From positions 1-64,000 of the forward strand of contig CAYXSA010000005.1 of the NCBI GenBank assembly GCA_964467315.1: 64,000 nucleotides of DNA, given 5' to 3'. Both the position numbers and the translations under genes were made by a program. The notes beneath the pieces were generated by a model that saw only the letters and a list, made by a program, of their open reading frames with translations, did not search any database and was not told where the DNA came from. Below are positions 47,631 through 56,443 of the stretch, piece after piece. This DNA is from JAAFIM01 sp964467315. GTDB lineage: Bacteria; Bacteroidota; Bacteroidia; Chitinophagales; Saprospiraceae. Numbering within the stretch: position 1 is the stretch's first letter; every line of letters begins with the position of its first letter.

Positions 47631-48581
47631 ATGCGCTCCTACACATGGCTTTTTTTTTTGGTGTTTGTAGTTGCTTGCAGCAGCAAAAAAACGCAGCGCG
47701 CCTTAAGTATTTCCCTTGTAAAGGAGCGCGATTTAGCAGGTTACTGGGGAGATAGCACAGGGCAAGTATTGCTTGTACTTACAGACAGTGCCGAAGTAGA
47801 ATTTTTTTCGAATTGGGACATAATGGCTACTTTTGGTTATCAGCTAATTTGGGCTGATAGTATCAGTTTTTTGAAAAACTGTAACGATTGTGATGTGCCT
47901 GATTTTCACAGCAGTCCCAAGCTATATTTTCAAAACAACACCCTAACAACTACCCGCTATGAAGGCGAAAACCTAATCCAAAAAAAATTTTGGAAATACG
48001 ATTCACCCGACTTAAATTCAAAATTTAAGCACCCATCTGCCAAACTTCTGCTAACAGAAGACACTACACAAGTCTTTACAAAATCGCATTGGCAGATAAA
48101 AATAAATGGCGATAATGCGCCTATACAACTTTTTTTTCCATCTCCAAAAAGAACTTCAGGACACGCATATAGGCTTGTGAAAAAAAATCTACCAGAATAT
48201 GATACTTCTTTTTACAACTTATCTCGTTATGTAGGCGCATTAGAGGGTTCTGCCCGCTTTACTGAATTTATTATAATGAAGCATCATTTTATACAAATCT
48301 ATTCAAACAAACAAGACAATAGAAAAACTGATGTAATACGCTCTTTTTTAATTACAGAATTAGCAAACGATAAACATTTGGGGCTGGAATTGTTAGGAAA
48401 AGGGTGCTTTCGCTTGGTAAGCTTCCATGCACAAACTGACACATTCATAGAATACGGCTATAATTTATTTCATCAGCGCCTTGCAAACTATAAAGAAGTA
48501 ACTACACAAAAAGTAGCCACAGAAAGCTTCATCAAAAAACTAAAACAGCTTGATTTTTTGTACTTGCCGCTGGCTTGGTGA
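47631..48581 (+). CDS. Hypothetical lipoprotein
   Basis: This 316-residue protein has a lipoprotein signal (hydrophobic LFFLVFVV followed by the lipobox VVAC-S), so Cys16 is probably lipidated and the protein anchored to the inner or outer membrane facing the periplasm. The rest is hydrophilic with many aromatic residues (DLAGYWGDSTGQVLLVLTD near residue 35; YNLSRYVGALEGSARF near 195) and no family I recognise. AT-richer than its surroundings, with many TTT/AAA codons. It starts 9 bases after the frameshifted small gene. Confidence 0.75.
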   Translation: MRSYTWLFFLVFVVACSSKKTQRALSISLVKERDLAGYWGDSTGQVLLVLTDSAEVEFFSNWDIMATFGYQLIWADSISFLKNCNDCDVPDFHSSPKLYFQNNTLTTTRYEGENLIQKKFWKYDSPDLNSKFKHPSAKLLLTEDTTQVFTKSHWQIKINGDNAPIQLFFPSPKRTSGHAYRLVKKNLPEYDTSFYNLSRYVGALEGSARFTEFIIMKHHFIQIYSNKQDNRKTDVIRSFLITELANDKHLGLELLGKGCFRLVSFHAQTDTFIEYGYNLFHQRLANYKEVTTQKVATESFIKKLKQLDFLYLPLAW

Positions 48582-48599
48582 TATCGTTTGTGTGCCATC

Positions 48600-48809
48600 T
48601 GCGCCCGCCGCAATTTTTTGCGGCGGGTATTTTTTTGCACACAGATTGAGGGATAGTTTAGCGCCCGCCGCAACCTTTTTGCGGCGGGATAAAAACGCGT
48701 GAGGGATAGAAATGTAGGGGCGAATAAACATTCGCCCATTTGGGCGATGTTTTCGCCCCGAAATGGATAGCCCGACCGCCGCGCCCTTTTTGGCGCGGCG
48801 GGCACGCCC
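48600..48809 (-). repeat. GC hairpins plus modular palindromic element, copy 13
   Basis: Two near-identical hairpins GCCCGCCGCAA...TTGCGGCGGG (about 48602-48627 and 48662-48688), the first followed by a relic GAGGGATAG, precede the core 48697-48809. This looks like one decayed and one intact element in tandem, in the 3' region of the lipoprotein gene. Confidence 0.75.
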
Positions 48810-48978
48810 CCCAAAAAAACAAAAATCAGGATTTTCCTTAAAAAACAAGTGGCAATATCCGCCTTTGGAATAATTTCTATAATATATTGATTATCAGGCT
48901 ATTTATATAGGTTTTTTCACCTTGAAATGCGCTTAATTTGCATTTTTTTTGTCCCCTTTTTGCGCGTATATGGCAGGC

Positions 48979-49010
48979 GCTTTGATTTTTGCCTTTTTAG
49001 CAATCAAAGC
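48979..49010 (+). promoter_or_regulatory. Perfect 9-base inverted repeat upstream of a secreted-protein gene
   Basis: GCTTTGATT (48979-48987) and AATCAAAGC (49002-49010) form a perfect stem with a 14-base loop, 47 bases before the ATG at 49058. It could be an operator or a leader hairpin. Further up lies TTGATTATCA (about 48889-48898), related to the TGATAATCAATT motif near base 96. Confidence 0.4.
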
Positions 49011-49057
49011 AAATTTTATCCACCCGATGATTGAGTTCATCACAACAGCGCCAAGAC

Positions 49058-50095
49058 ATGAAACTGTTTTGCTTATTTTTTTCTCTTTTGGGCTTTAGCG
49101 TCCTTCAAGCGCAGAATTGCGCCGAAGGGTTTAACCATGAAGCCAATGCCGACGGCATACCCGTGCATATCTATTCAGAAAACAACGATGAGTGCTTTCA
49201 GGTGCTTATCAAGAGCCAGCCCCTCAATCCCGACCCCGCTAAAAATGTCTATTTTTATGCAGCCAAGCAGGCGCAAACGAAAATTGTCGTCAAGTTGAGC
49301 AATGGCGAGTTGCTGGAGAAAAACTTTTTCGACGCGGGCAACATGGGCAATGTCGCCTATTATATCGACAAGAACAAAAAAGGCAAATATAGCCTCAAAC
49401 TTAGCCTCAAAAATAGCGGAGCCAGCCAAGCCGCCAAAGACGAATGGGCTGCCAAACAAAAAGAAGAAGAAGCCGCTCGCAAAGCCAAAAAAGAAGCCGA
49501 CGACAAGCGTTGGGACGCAGAATCTGCCGAGCGTAGCGCCCGCATGAAAGAAAGCGTAAAACTCGATAGCGAAATCGAACGCGAAAAACGAGAAGCCGAA
49601 GAAGCCAAAAAGGCAGAAGAAGCTAAAGAAGCCAAAAAGGCAGAAGAAGCCAAAAAAATCGCCGACGCGAAAAAAGCCGAAGAAGAGGCACAAAAAGCCA
49701 AACAAGCCCAAAACCCAAGCAACAGCAGCAACAATAACAGCAACGCCAACACCAATAAATCCAATAGCAACAGCCATTCGCCCAATCAATCGGGCATTCG
49801 CCTACGCTTTCGCTTCCTCAAAGCGGGCATTCCTATCGCCAATACGGACATTACCCTCAAAGCAGGTAACGTATTCATAGGCTCTGGCACTACGGACGGC
49901 GCGGGCAATGTGGATATGTACACCAAGCTCCCCGCAGGCAGAATGGACATGGATATTTACGGCAAAAAAGGCGGCGAAGACTGGTCTGTAAAGGGTCTTT
50001 ACTCCCTCACCGTCAACTCCGATATGGCAGAGCCCCTCATCGTCGACATCGCCGAAGGTCTCAAACAAATGCAAGAAATGATGAAAGGGTTTTAA
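49058..50095 (+). CDS. Secreted coiled-coil protein, function unknown
   Basis: This 345-residue protein has a signal peptide (KLFCLFFSLLGFSVLQAQ). Residues about 19-125 form a beta-rich domain (DDNEC-like NNDECFQVLI...VVKLSNGELLEKNFF...YSLKLSL). A long Ala/Glu/Lys heptad region with EAKKAEEAKK repeats covers about 130-225, then an Asn/Ser linker (NPSNSSNNNSNANTNKS), and a C-terminal beta-sandwich (about 255-345, GIPIANTDITLKAGNVFIGSGTTDGAGNVDM) resembling carboxypeptidase-regulatory-like folds. The start at 49058 (ATG) is preferred over an in-frame TTG at 49031. It is probably periplasmic or outer-membrane associated, with the coiled coil spanning or oligomerising. No T9SS domain is seen. Confidence 0.8.
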   Translation: MKLFCLFFSLLGFSVLQAQNCAEGFNHEANADGIPVHIYSENNDECFQVLIKSQPLNPDPAKNVYFYAAKQAQTKIVVKLSNGELLEKNFFDAGNMGNVAYYIDKNKKGKYSLKLSLKNSGASQAAKDEWAAKQKEEEAARKAKKEADDKRWDAESAERSARMKESVKLDSEIEREKREAEEAKKAEEAKEAKKAEEAKKIADAKKAEEEAQKAKQAQNPSNSSNNNSNANTNKSNSNSHSPNQSGIRLRFRFLKAGIPIANTDITLKAGNVFIGSGTTDGAGNVDMYTKLPAGRMDMDIYGKKGGEDWSVKGLYSLTVNSDMAEPLIVDIAEGLKQMQEMMKGF

Positions 50096-50099
50096 GAGC

Positions 50100-50316
50100 G
50101 AAAAATGAAAAGTGAAAAGTGAAAAGTATGCTTTATGTATAATTGCTCTTACACAGGATTATGCTGCCTTTCGTAGGCAACGCGCTACGCGCTCGCCTAC
50201 GGTTAGGGCGCGAAACGCCACAAAAAACAAGGTCTTGCGTAAAATCAGTTATAACAAAAATTCACTTTTCACTTTTCACTTTTCATTTTTCACTTTTCAC
50301 TTTTCACTTTTCACTT
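50100..50316. repeat. Inverted heptamer arrays around a palindrome
   Basis: GAAAAGT units at 50100-50127 and ACTTTTC units at 50261-50316 face each other across a spacer holding the palindromic GTAGGCAACGCGCTACGCGC...CGCCTACGG repeat (50173-50206). The left array starts 5 bases after one stop codon; the right array's last two bases are part of the next gene's stop codon. Confidence 0.9.
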
Positions 50317-52708
50317 AATTTATCAACAATCGCAAGCGCGCCAGCGCCTGCCCCTCTTGGCTGTTGATTTCTACGACATATACGCCCGCAGGGAGGTTTG
50401 CGGTTTCTACGCGCGGCGTATGCCCCGCCTGTATGTGCAGGCTTTCCGACTGCAAAAGCTGCCCCCCTATCGAATAAATGCGCAAATCGATAGCCTCTTC
50501 TTCCACAAAGCCACTCAAAGAGAAAGCACCCGAACTAGTAGGATTGGGGAAAAGGCGTATACTTTGGGCGCTGCCATTTTCTTGCAGGCTGGACACGATG
50601 CCTACGCTTGTATTGGCGCTGCTTGTGCAGCCGTTGCCGTCTGTGATAGTTACGCTATAAGCGCCCGAAATCAGCCCTGTAGCTTGGCTTGTCGTCTGCC
50701 CATTCGACCAAAGGAAAGTTAATGCGCCTGTCGCCCCGCTTGCCGTAGCCACCGCGCTGCCGTCTGCACAAAGAGCGCAAGAGGCATTGGTCGCCGTTGC
50801 CGTCGCCGTTAGCGGATAAGGCGTAATAGCTGCCTGCGCCGTTTCCGAAAGCATACAGCCGCCGCCAATCTCTACGCTTAAAGCATAATTGCCCGAATTA
50901 GATACATTCAGGACTGCCGATGTACTACCCGTCGACCAAAGATATTGCGGACAGCCGAAAAGCTGAAAACTATAGTCAAAATTTGGATACGAGGTAAATC
51001 CGCCCCCCGCAAAAGCGTTGCCGCCCGCGTATCTATCTACGCTTGACGAACCTGCGGCGCAGTGCGCGGCGTTGCTGCTGCTCACGACAAGATAGTAACG
51101 GCTGCCCACTGTCAAGACTGCCGAACTCGCAAAATCCACCCGCGCCCAATCGCCGTCCATCGCCCCATTTAGGGAGCCTGTAGCCAATACGCCCGAACTA
51201 AAGGCATTCGGCAAACTATCGCGCAACTCAAAAATCAAATCCCCCGCGCCCGACCCATTAGCTTCGAGCAAAATCGCTGCCCCACAGAGCTGGGAACTTG
51301 TCGCAGTAAAAGATTGGGCTATCGGATTATCCAATAAAGACATACAGCCATCGTTTTCTTCCTGCACAATAGCGGGAATATCGCCCACTACCGCGCTTAA
51401 TGCCAGCTGGGGCGCGCAAACCGTGCCCGCGCTGGCTTGGGTGATGCTGATTTCGGGCAGTTCGATAGTTACCCGCTCCGAGCCTGTGAGCACGCAAGCA
51501 TCGCCAAAGTCAACGCTTAGGTTGTAAGTGCCGCCTGCGGCTACGCGCTGCGTGGCAGTCGTTGCCCCATTCGACCAGAGATATTGCGCACAGTCAAAAA
51601 TCCGAAAAGCATAATCAAAGTTATTGAAGGAAGCGTAATTGTTGGCGTGTGCATTGCCGCCGAGATAGCTACTGCTTACCGTACCGCCTACGCATTGCGT
51701 AGGGCTGCTGCCCGTAAAAACGAGATGATAGCGCCGCCCCGTGATAATATCCACAGGTTGCGCCCAATAGACATTTGCCCAAGCGCCGTTTTCGACTATG
51801 GGCAGCGTGCCTGTAGCGAGCATTTGCGCATTGGGGTTATTGGGCAGACTATCCCAAAGTTCGATAGTCAGGCTGCCTGCCGCTACGCTGTTGTCGGCGA
51901 TATAAATCGCCGCCCCGCAAGATAGGCTGCCCGCTGCCGTGAAGGACTGCGCCAAACCCGCCTGCGAAAACTCCGCAATACAAACGCTGCCATCGTTTTG
52001 CGCCACCGCTACAGGCTGCCGAGAAATATCCACACGCAAATCTACCGCGCAAAGACTCGCCGCCGACTGCTGCGTCGACAAAAAAGCGCAAGGCGGCGTA
52101 AAGGAATAGCATTCATTTGCCGCCGCCGACCAATCCTCACCATTACGCCCATCTACAGCCGCAAATCCCCGCTCAAAATCCTGTATCCCCATCGTCGAAA
52201 ATCGCCCCGTATGGTTATTGACCGCCGATAAAATGCGGATTTCGCCGCTTTCGTGCAGCTGTATTTGCGCCGTTACCTCGTTCGTATTGGTGCAGCAATA
52301 GCCCACATTGCCAAACTCCAAAACAAAAACCCTATTCGGCGTTTGCCCCAGCGTGTAGTATTCTACGATGCCATCGTCCGTATAAAGGTCATCCCAAGCA
52401 AAAGCGATTATCGTGCGCGCAAAATTCGTCGGCAGATTTTGCCCCGCACAGCAGCCCGAAGTTTGCGGATTTTCAAAGGACAAAAAACCATTCGACGACA
52501 CATACACACGCCGATACTCCTCCCCGTAAAAAGGAAAATTAAAGCCCATATCTATCGGCGCAGACACCACATCATCGCCCAAAACAAGATTGGTCGGACT
52601 GCCCGAAGGTGTAAGCAGATTGTAGGTACAAGTTTGCACGCTATATTCTTGCGATTGCGCATACGCAGGCAGGCACAAAAGCAAAAAAAAGTAGAAAATT
52701 TGCCGCAT
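50315..52708 (-). CDS. Secreted T9SS protein with SprB-type repeat
   Basis: This 797-residue protein has a signal peptide (RQIFYFFLLLCLPAYAQSQ). An N-terminal beta domain (about 20-200; MGFNFPFYGEEYRRVYVSSNGFLSF is nidogen-like in pattern) is followed by two similar copies of a module (AQSFTAAGSLSCGAAIYIADNS... and AQSFTATSSQLCGAAILLEANG...) each ending CxQYLWSNG/TG. A SprB-like repeat (TNASCALCADGSAVATASG...YSVTITDGNGCT) lies at about 655-715. A T9SS sorting domain ends the protein (IRLFPNPTSSGAFSL...GVYVVEINSQEGQALARLRLLIN). It is exported to the surface through the T9SS; ligand unknown. Its stop codon is fused to a heptamer array. Confidence 0.9.
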   Translation of the reverse strand: MRQIFYFFLLLCLPAYAQSQEYSVQTCTYNLLTPSGSPTNLVLGDDVVSAPIDMGFNFPFYGEEYRRVYVSSNGFLSFENPQTSGCCAGQNLPTNFARTIIAFAWDDLYTDDGIVEYYTLGQTPNRVFVLEFGNVGYCCTNTNEVTAQIQLHESGEIRILSAVNNHTGRFSTMGIQDFERGFAAVDGRNGEDWSAAANECYSFTPPCAFLSTQQSAASLCAVDLRVDISRQPVAVAQNDGSVCIAEFSQAGLAQSFTAAGSLSCGAAIYIADNSVAAGSLTIELWDSLPNNPNAQMLATGTLPIVENGAWANVYWAQPVDIITGRRYHLVFTGSSPTQCVGGTVSSSYLGGNAHANNYASFNNFDYAFRIFDCAQYLWSNGATTATQRVAAGGTYNLSVDFGDACVLTGSERVTIELPEISITQASAGTVCAPQLALSAVVGDIPAIVQEENDGCMSLLDNPIAQSFTATSSQLCGAAILLEANGSGAGDLIFELRDSLPNAFSSGVLATGSLNGAMDGDWARVDFASSAVLTVGSRYYLVVSSSNAAHCAAGSSSVDRYAGGNAFAGGGFTSYPNFDYSFQLFGCPQYLWSTGSTSAVLNVSNSGNYALSVEIGGGCMLSETAQAAITPYPLTATATATNASCALCADGSAVATASGATGALTFLWSNGQTTSQATGLISGAYSVTITDGNGCTSSANTSVGIVSSLQENGSAQSIRLFPNPTSSGAFSLSGFVEEEAIDLRIYSIGGQLLQSESLHIQAGHTPRVETANLPAGVYVVEINSQEGQALARLRLLIN

Positions 52709-52776
52709 AAGATAGTTCGATTAAGTGAATAAACGCGCTAAAATACGGCTTTTCCCTTACACATTTTCGTTTTTTT

Positions 52777-52900
52777 GGGCGTGCCGCTGCTCCCCGCGCC
52801 GAAAATCGGCGCTTAAAGGTCGCAGCGTCGGGCTATTTGAGCCGTAGCACGGCGTGCTTACGCACTTGTGCCATGCTACGGCTCTACATATCCCTCACGC
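52777..52900 (+). repeat. Modular palindromic element, copy 14
   Basis: Hairpin A is GCTGC...GCAGC-GTC-GGGC. The second slot is the 46-base palindrome (52839-52884), identical to copies 9, 10b and 11 when aligned. A partial second palindrome and a GC hairpin (GCGCCGCCCGC...GCGGGCGGCGC) follow to about 52971. Confidence 0.85.
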
Positions 52901-53044
52901 GGCGAGCCGTAGCACGGCGTGCCATGCTACGGCTCTGCATGGCGCGCCGCCCGCAAAGGCGGGCGGCGCATTTTTATAAAAAAAAATCCCGCTGCACCCA
53001 AAGGCACAACGGGAAAAGAAAAATTAAACCTTTGGGCGGGCATT

Positions 53045-53965
53045 TTATCCGCCACCACTGCGGCGACCCGAAGAGGTATTGCCGCTGCCGCCGCTTCTGC
53101 TGTCACTGTTAAAACTGCCGCCGCCGCTGCTGCGCGATGGCGAAGAATCAGAGGAAGAGGGGCGCGTAGTCGTATTGTTGTTGTAGCCGCTGTTGTTATT
53201 GCTATTGGAAGACGAATTGCGCGGCTCTTGGCGCGTGTTGTAGGTATTGTTATTCGTCGTTGTAGTCGTTGTCGGCGTATAGGAATTGTTGTGCGTATTG
53301 CGCGAGCTATTGCGGTCGCTATCAGCGGAGCGCGTGGGGCGCGTCGTGGTGTAGTTGCGCGAAGTATTGGTTGTGGGGTCGTAGTGGTAATTATCGTTTT
53401 GGCGATTGTTATTGAAAAGCGAGCCGCCACCGCCGCCACCACCGTAGTAGTTGTTATAGCCGTAGTTGTAACCGTAGTTATTGCCCCAGCCATTGTTGTT
53501 GCCCCAGCCATTGTTGCCATAATAGCCGCCGTTGTTCCAACCGTTATTGCCCCAGCCGTTGTTGCCGCAGCTCCAGCAGTTGTTGTTGTTCCAGCCGTTA
53601 TTCCAGCCGTTGCCGTAATAGTTGTTGTTGTTGAAACCCCAAGGCGAATTGTAAGAAGAGGACATCCAAGGGTCGTTCCAACCATGCCCGTAGTTGTAGG
53701 GGCTATAGTAGCCCAAGCCGCTGGAGGGATTGTGAAAACGGCGAATGCGCGAAGTATAATTAGACTCTTCTACCACATATTCATCCGAATAATAATCGCC
53801 TGCATTGTCGCTGCGGTACTGTCTGCCGTCCGTTGGCTCAAATTTTTTGATTTTTACGGGTGCGGGCGTACCGTCGAAATACACATCGTCGTGCATACTC
53901 TGTGCCGATGCCCCAAATGCCAAGACTGCGCAAAACAGCAGGGCGCTAATTTTTGATAATCGCAT
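53045..53965 (-). CDS. Secreted Asn/Gly/Trp/Tyr-rich low-complexity protein
   Basis: This 306-residue protein has a signal peptide (RLSKISALLFCAVLAFGASAQ) and a short ordered region (MHDDVYFDGTPAPVKIKKFEPTDGR). Residues about 85-180 are a tract of NGW, NNGWGNN, GYNYGYNNYYGGGGGGG, and the C-terminal third is Ser/Thr/Asn-rich (TTTTTTNNN, SSSNSNNNSG) ending SGRRSGGG. The composition resembles prion-like or matrix proteins; related Bacteroidota entries are often misnamed vitellogenin. There is no T9SS domain. ATG at 53965 was chosen for its clean signal peptide. Role unknown; a structural or matrix role is only a guess. Confidence 0.7.
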   Translation of the reverse strand: MRLSKISALLFCAVLAFGASAQSMHDDVYFDGTPAPVKIKKFEPTDGRQYRSDNAGDYYSDEYVVEESNYTSRIRRFHNPSSGLGYYSPYNYGHGWNDPWMSSSYNSPWGFNNNNYYGNGWNNGWNNNNCWSCGNNGWGNNGWNNGGYYGNNGWGNNNGWGNNYGYNYGYNNYYGGGGGGGSLFNNNRQNDNYHYDPTTNTSRNYTTTRPTRSADSDRNSSRNTHNNSYTPTTTTTTNNNTYNTRQEPRNSSSNSNNNSGYNNNTTTRPSSSDSSPSRSSGGGSFNSDSRSGGSGNTSSGRRSGGG

Positions 53966-54075
53966 AAACTGTAATCGAGTTTTTAGCGGTGAATGGGTTG
54001 CGCTACGGCAGTGCCCAAATGTTATTTTAGTAAACAGCGAAAACGGCAAAAAATGTTCCGTTTTTTCTGTTTGTT

Positions 54076-55248
54076 TTATTCCAGAATGTATCGCTCATGG
54101 CTATGTTTGACCTTATCGGCTATGATTTTGGTAGCAGTAGCGCGAATCTCGGGATAAGCAGGCAGGGGCGTAGGCAATTTCTGTTCGGCATATAGATAAA
54201 TCGCCTCTTTTTTGCTGTAGGATTTGACGTATAGGTATCGCTGCCCCAGCTTTTTGGCGCTTTCGTTTTGCTCAATGTGCAGATAATACTCCACCTCGCC
54301 CAGCGTATCGAGCACATGAAAGCTATAGACGCTGTGTTGTCGGCTGCTATCGCTGACAAAATTGCGATGCGCGTGCACTTCTTTTCCTTTAACGTCAAAT
54401 TGGTCGAAACAGTAAGATTCCACCATGCTTTTCGAGAGCTTTTGCTCCGTTCTTGCCTTCTGAATGAGTGCCTCCAGCGGTTCGGCTTTTGCGTATTGTT
54501 TGCTGGCGTAATAGACTTGTATGAGTTTGACGGTAGTTTGATGCTTTTCGGGCTGTAGTTCGCGCAGGCGCAACAAGGTTTTTTCGGCGTTTTTGTAGTC
54601 TTTGATTTTGTACTCGTTCAATGCGGTATTGTAGAGCAGATAATTTAGCTCTTCAGTCGTGTAGAGCTGTCTGCCTATGAGGCTTTCTCTGTCGGCAGTA
54701 GCGATTTGTCGACGCTGTATTTCGAGGGCTTTTTTGTAGTTTTTTTGCTCTGCGTAGAGGTTTATCAGGTGTTCGCTTGCCTGTAGTGGGCAGTCTGCAA
54801 ACTGTAGGGCGGTCGTATAGACTTTTATGGCTTGGGGGATTTGTTTGGCGTTGCGGTGTAGGTCGGCGCGGAAGGAATAATAGAGTCCTTTTTTGGGGTC
54901 GTTTTTGATGGCTTCGTCTACGGAGGCGATGCCTGCTTCCGTCTGCCCCATTGCTACGAGCGAAACGGCTTTATAAAAATGCGCATCGGCAAATTTCGGG
55001 TTCTTTTGGGTAGCGCGATTGAGGAAGGCTACGGCGGTTTGGTCTTCGTAAAGGCGCACATAACTGCGCCCTATCCAAAAATAAGCGCTATCCGTCAGCC
55101 CTTCGGGGTTGGTTTGCGCGTATTCGCTAATTTTTTCGTAATTTTGCGCCTCAAACCATTGCCGCAATTCGCTTGCTGTTTGCGCCTTAGCGCTTAGGCA
55201 GGCGCAGAATGCCGCCAAAGAGAGGGCAGCGCGGGAAAAAAATTTCAT
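54076..55248 (-). CDS. Secreted or periplasmic TPR-repeat protein
   Basis: This 390-residue protein has a signal peptide (KFFSRAALSLAAFCACLSAKAQ) followed by tetratricopeptide repeats from about residue 45 to 260 (SAYFWIGRSYVRLYEDQTAVAFLNRATQKNPKF, ADAHFYKAVSLVAMGQTEAGIASVDEAIKNDP). The C-terminal 120 residues form a separate region with FDVKGKEVHAHRNFVSD...YYLHIEQNESAKKLGQRYL, which I do not recognise. The TPR part should bind partner proteins. ATG at 55248 is preferred because it gives the signal peptide. It is divergent from the histidine phosphatase with a 64-base gap. Confidence 0.8.
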   Translation of the reverse strand: MKFFSRAALSLAAFCACLSAKAQTASELRQWFEAQNYEKISEYAQTNPEGLTDSAYFWIGRSYVRLYEDQTAVAFLNRATQKNPKFADAHFYKAVSLVAMGQTEAGIASVDEAIKNDPKKGLYYSFRADLHRNAKQIPQAIKVYTTALQFADCPLQASEHLINLYAEQKNYKKALEIQRRQIATADRESLIGRQLYTTEELNYLLYNTALNEYKIKDYKNAEKTLLRLRELQPEKHQTTVKLIQVYYASKQYAKAEPLEALIQKARTEQKLSKSMVESYCFDQFDVKGKEVHAHRNFVSDSSRQHSVYSFHVLDTLGEVEYYLHIEQNESAKKLGQRYLYVKSYSKKEAIYLYAEQKLPTPLPAYPEIRATATKIIADKVKHSHERYILE

Positions 55249-55312
55249 ATTTTTTGCGGTATATTTGCTCTTGATGCAGCCAAGATACGACAAAAATCCC
55301 AACAAAAACAGC

Positions 55313-55966
55313 ATGACCTTATTTTTTTACCTTCTGCGGCACGGCGAAAGCGAGGGCAATCTGCGCACGGAGTACATTGCAGGGCAATCGCTTGATACGC
55401 CGCTCACGGATTTGGGCTGCAGGCAGGCAGCCGCAGCAGGCAAGCGTTGGAAGGCGCATTTCCCTTGCTCCGCCTTAGAGCTTTGGGCTTCCCCCGCCAA
55501 GCGCACGCAGCAAACGGCGCAGCATTTTTGCGAAGCGGCAGCTTTGCCCTTCGGTAGTGTGCAGCAGGCGGCGCAAATCGTGGAGCTTTCGCAGGGCGAC
55601 TGGGTCGGGCGGCTGCGCTCGGAGGTCTATTCAGGCGAAAACTTACAAGAAGTAAACGCCGATAGCTGGCATTTTGCCGCCCCCAATGGCGAGTCGCAAA
55701 GCGAGGTAGCACAGCGCTTTTACGCCTTTTTGCGCACACGCATAGAGGCGGCACGCAGCGGACAAACGCAGGCGCGGCATTTTCTGCTCTTCTCGCACGC
55801 CATCGCCATCAAAGCGCTCATGCGCGAAATACTCGGCTTCGATGCCGCGCACGTCTTCAAAATGCAAGTCCACAACGCCTCCCTTAGCGTCCTCCAATAC
55901 GAACCCCTGCGCGGCTGGTCGCTCCAAAGACTCAACGATTTCGCACATCTCGAAGGGCTGGAATAG
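55313..55966 (+). CDS. Histidine phosphatase (phosphoglycerate mutase-like)
   Basis: This 217-residue cytoplasmic enzyme of the histidine phosphatase superfamily has the catalytic LLRHGESEGN at residues 8-17 (phospho-accepting His10) and a second His in LLFSHAIAIK (about residue 165). The Arg of SPAKRTQQTA is also in place. Members are phosphatases or mutases acting on small phosphorylated molecules; the substrate cannot be predicted. ATG at 55313 places the RHG motif at the usual distance from the start. An ATG at 55274 in the same frame would add 13 residues. Its TAG stop supplies the first base of a GAGTTAC array. Confidence 0.9.
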   Translation: MTLFFYLLRHGESEGNLRTEYIAGQSLDTPLTDLGCRQAAAAGKRWKAHFPCSALELWASPAKRTQQTAQHFCEAAALPFGSVQQAAQIVELSQGDWVGRLRSEVYSGENLQEVNADSWHFAAPNGESQSEVAQRFYAFLRTRIEAARSGQTQARHFLLFSHAIAIKALMREILGFDAAHVFKMQVHNASLSVLQYEPLRGWSLQRLNDFAHLEGLE

Positions 55967-56017
55967 AGTTACGAGTTACGAGTTACGAGTTACGAAAACG
56001 AAGTTAACGCGAAGCGA
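55966..56017. repeat. GAGTTAC array (4 units) fused to a stop codon
   Basis: The array starts at the last base of the TAG stop. It continues into GAAAACGAAGTTAACGCGAAG, the reverse complement of the 29-base unit seen at 3077. Confidence 0.9.
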
Positions 56018-56055
56018 ATGTTGCGTATAAGCCATTGATTTGATGGCTCGCTGCG

Positions 56056-56085
56056 CTCGTCATTCGTCATTCGTAATTCGTCATT
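56056..56085. repeat. GTCATTC-type heptamer array
   Basis: CGTCATT, CGTCATT, CGTAATT, CGTCATT read towards the palindromic element that starts 3 bases later. It is preceded by GGCTCGCTGCGCTCG, similar to sequence before the array at 61709. Confidence 0.85.
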
Positions 56086-56087
56086 AT

Positions 56088-56418
56088 GGCGTGCCCGCTG
56101 CCCAAAAAGGGGCAGCGGTCGGGCTATTTGGGGCGTTTCACCATCGCCCCTCTGGGGCGAATGTTGATTCGCCCCGAATGGGGCGAATGTTGATTCGCCC
56201 CTACTATCCCTCACGCAATTTTCCCGCTGCGCAAAGGGCGCAGCGGGCGGTAGTACCCAAAAATAAAGAAACTGCGTGCCGCCCGCCCTTTGCGGGCGGC
56301 GCACCATATTTTGCGTGAGGGATAGTAGGGGCGAATCAACATTCGCCCCATTCGGGGCGATGGTGAAACGCCCCAAATAGCCCGACCGCGCCCCCTTTTT
56401 TGGGGCGCGGGCACGCCC
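56088..56418. repeat. Inverted pair of modular palindromic elements, copies 15a/15b
   Basis: Forward copy 56088-56216 (hairpin B duplicated: two GGGCGAATGTTGATTCGCCC-type units), GC hairpins, and reverse copy 56313-56418. The outer end of 15b is 25 bases before the ATG at 56444, so here the element sits at the 5' end of the gene. Confidence 0.85.
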
Positions 56419-56443
56419 AAAAAAAATATGCTTAAAAAGAGCT

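Noticed and set aside
52919..53956. A 345-codon plus-strand open frame rich in Ala/Val/Ile/Arg.
   Set aside because: It is the mirror of the Asn/Gly/Trp-rich secreted gene; the repeated codons there leave the opposite strand open. It has no domain and starts inside a repeat.
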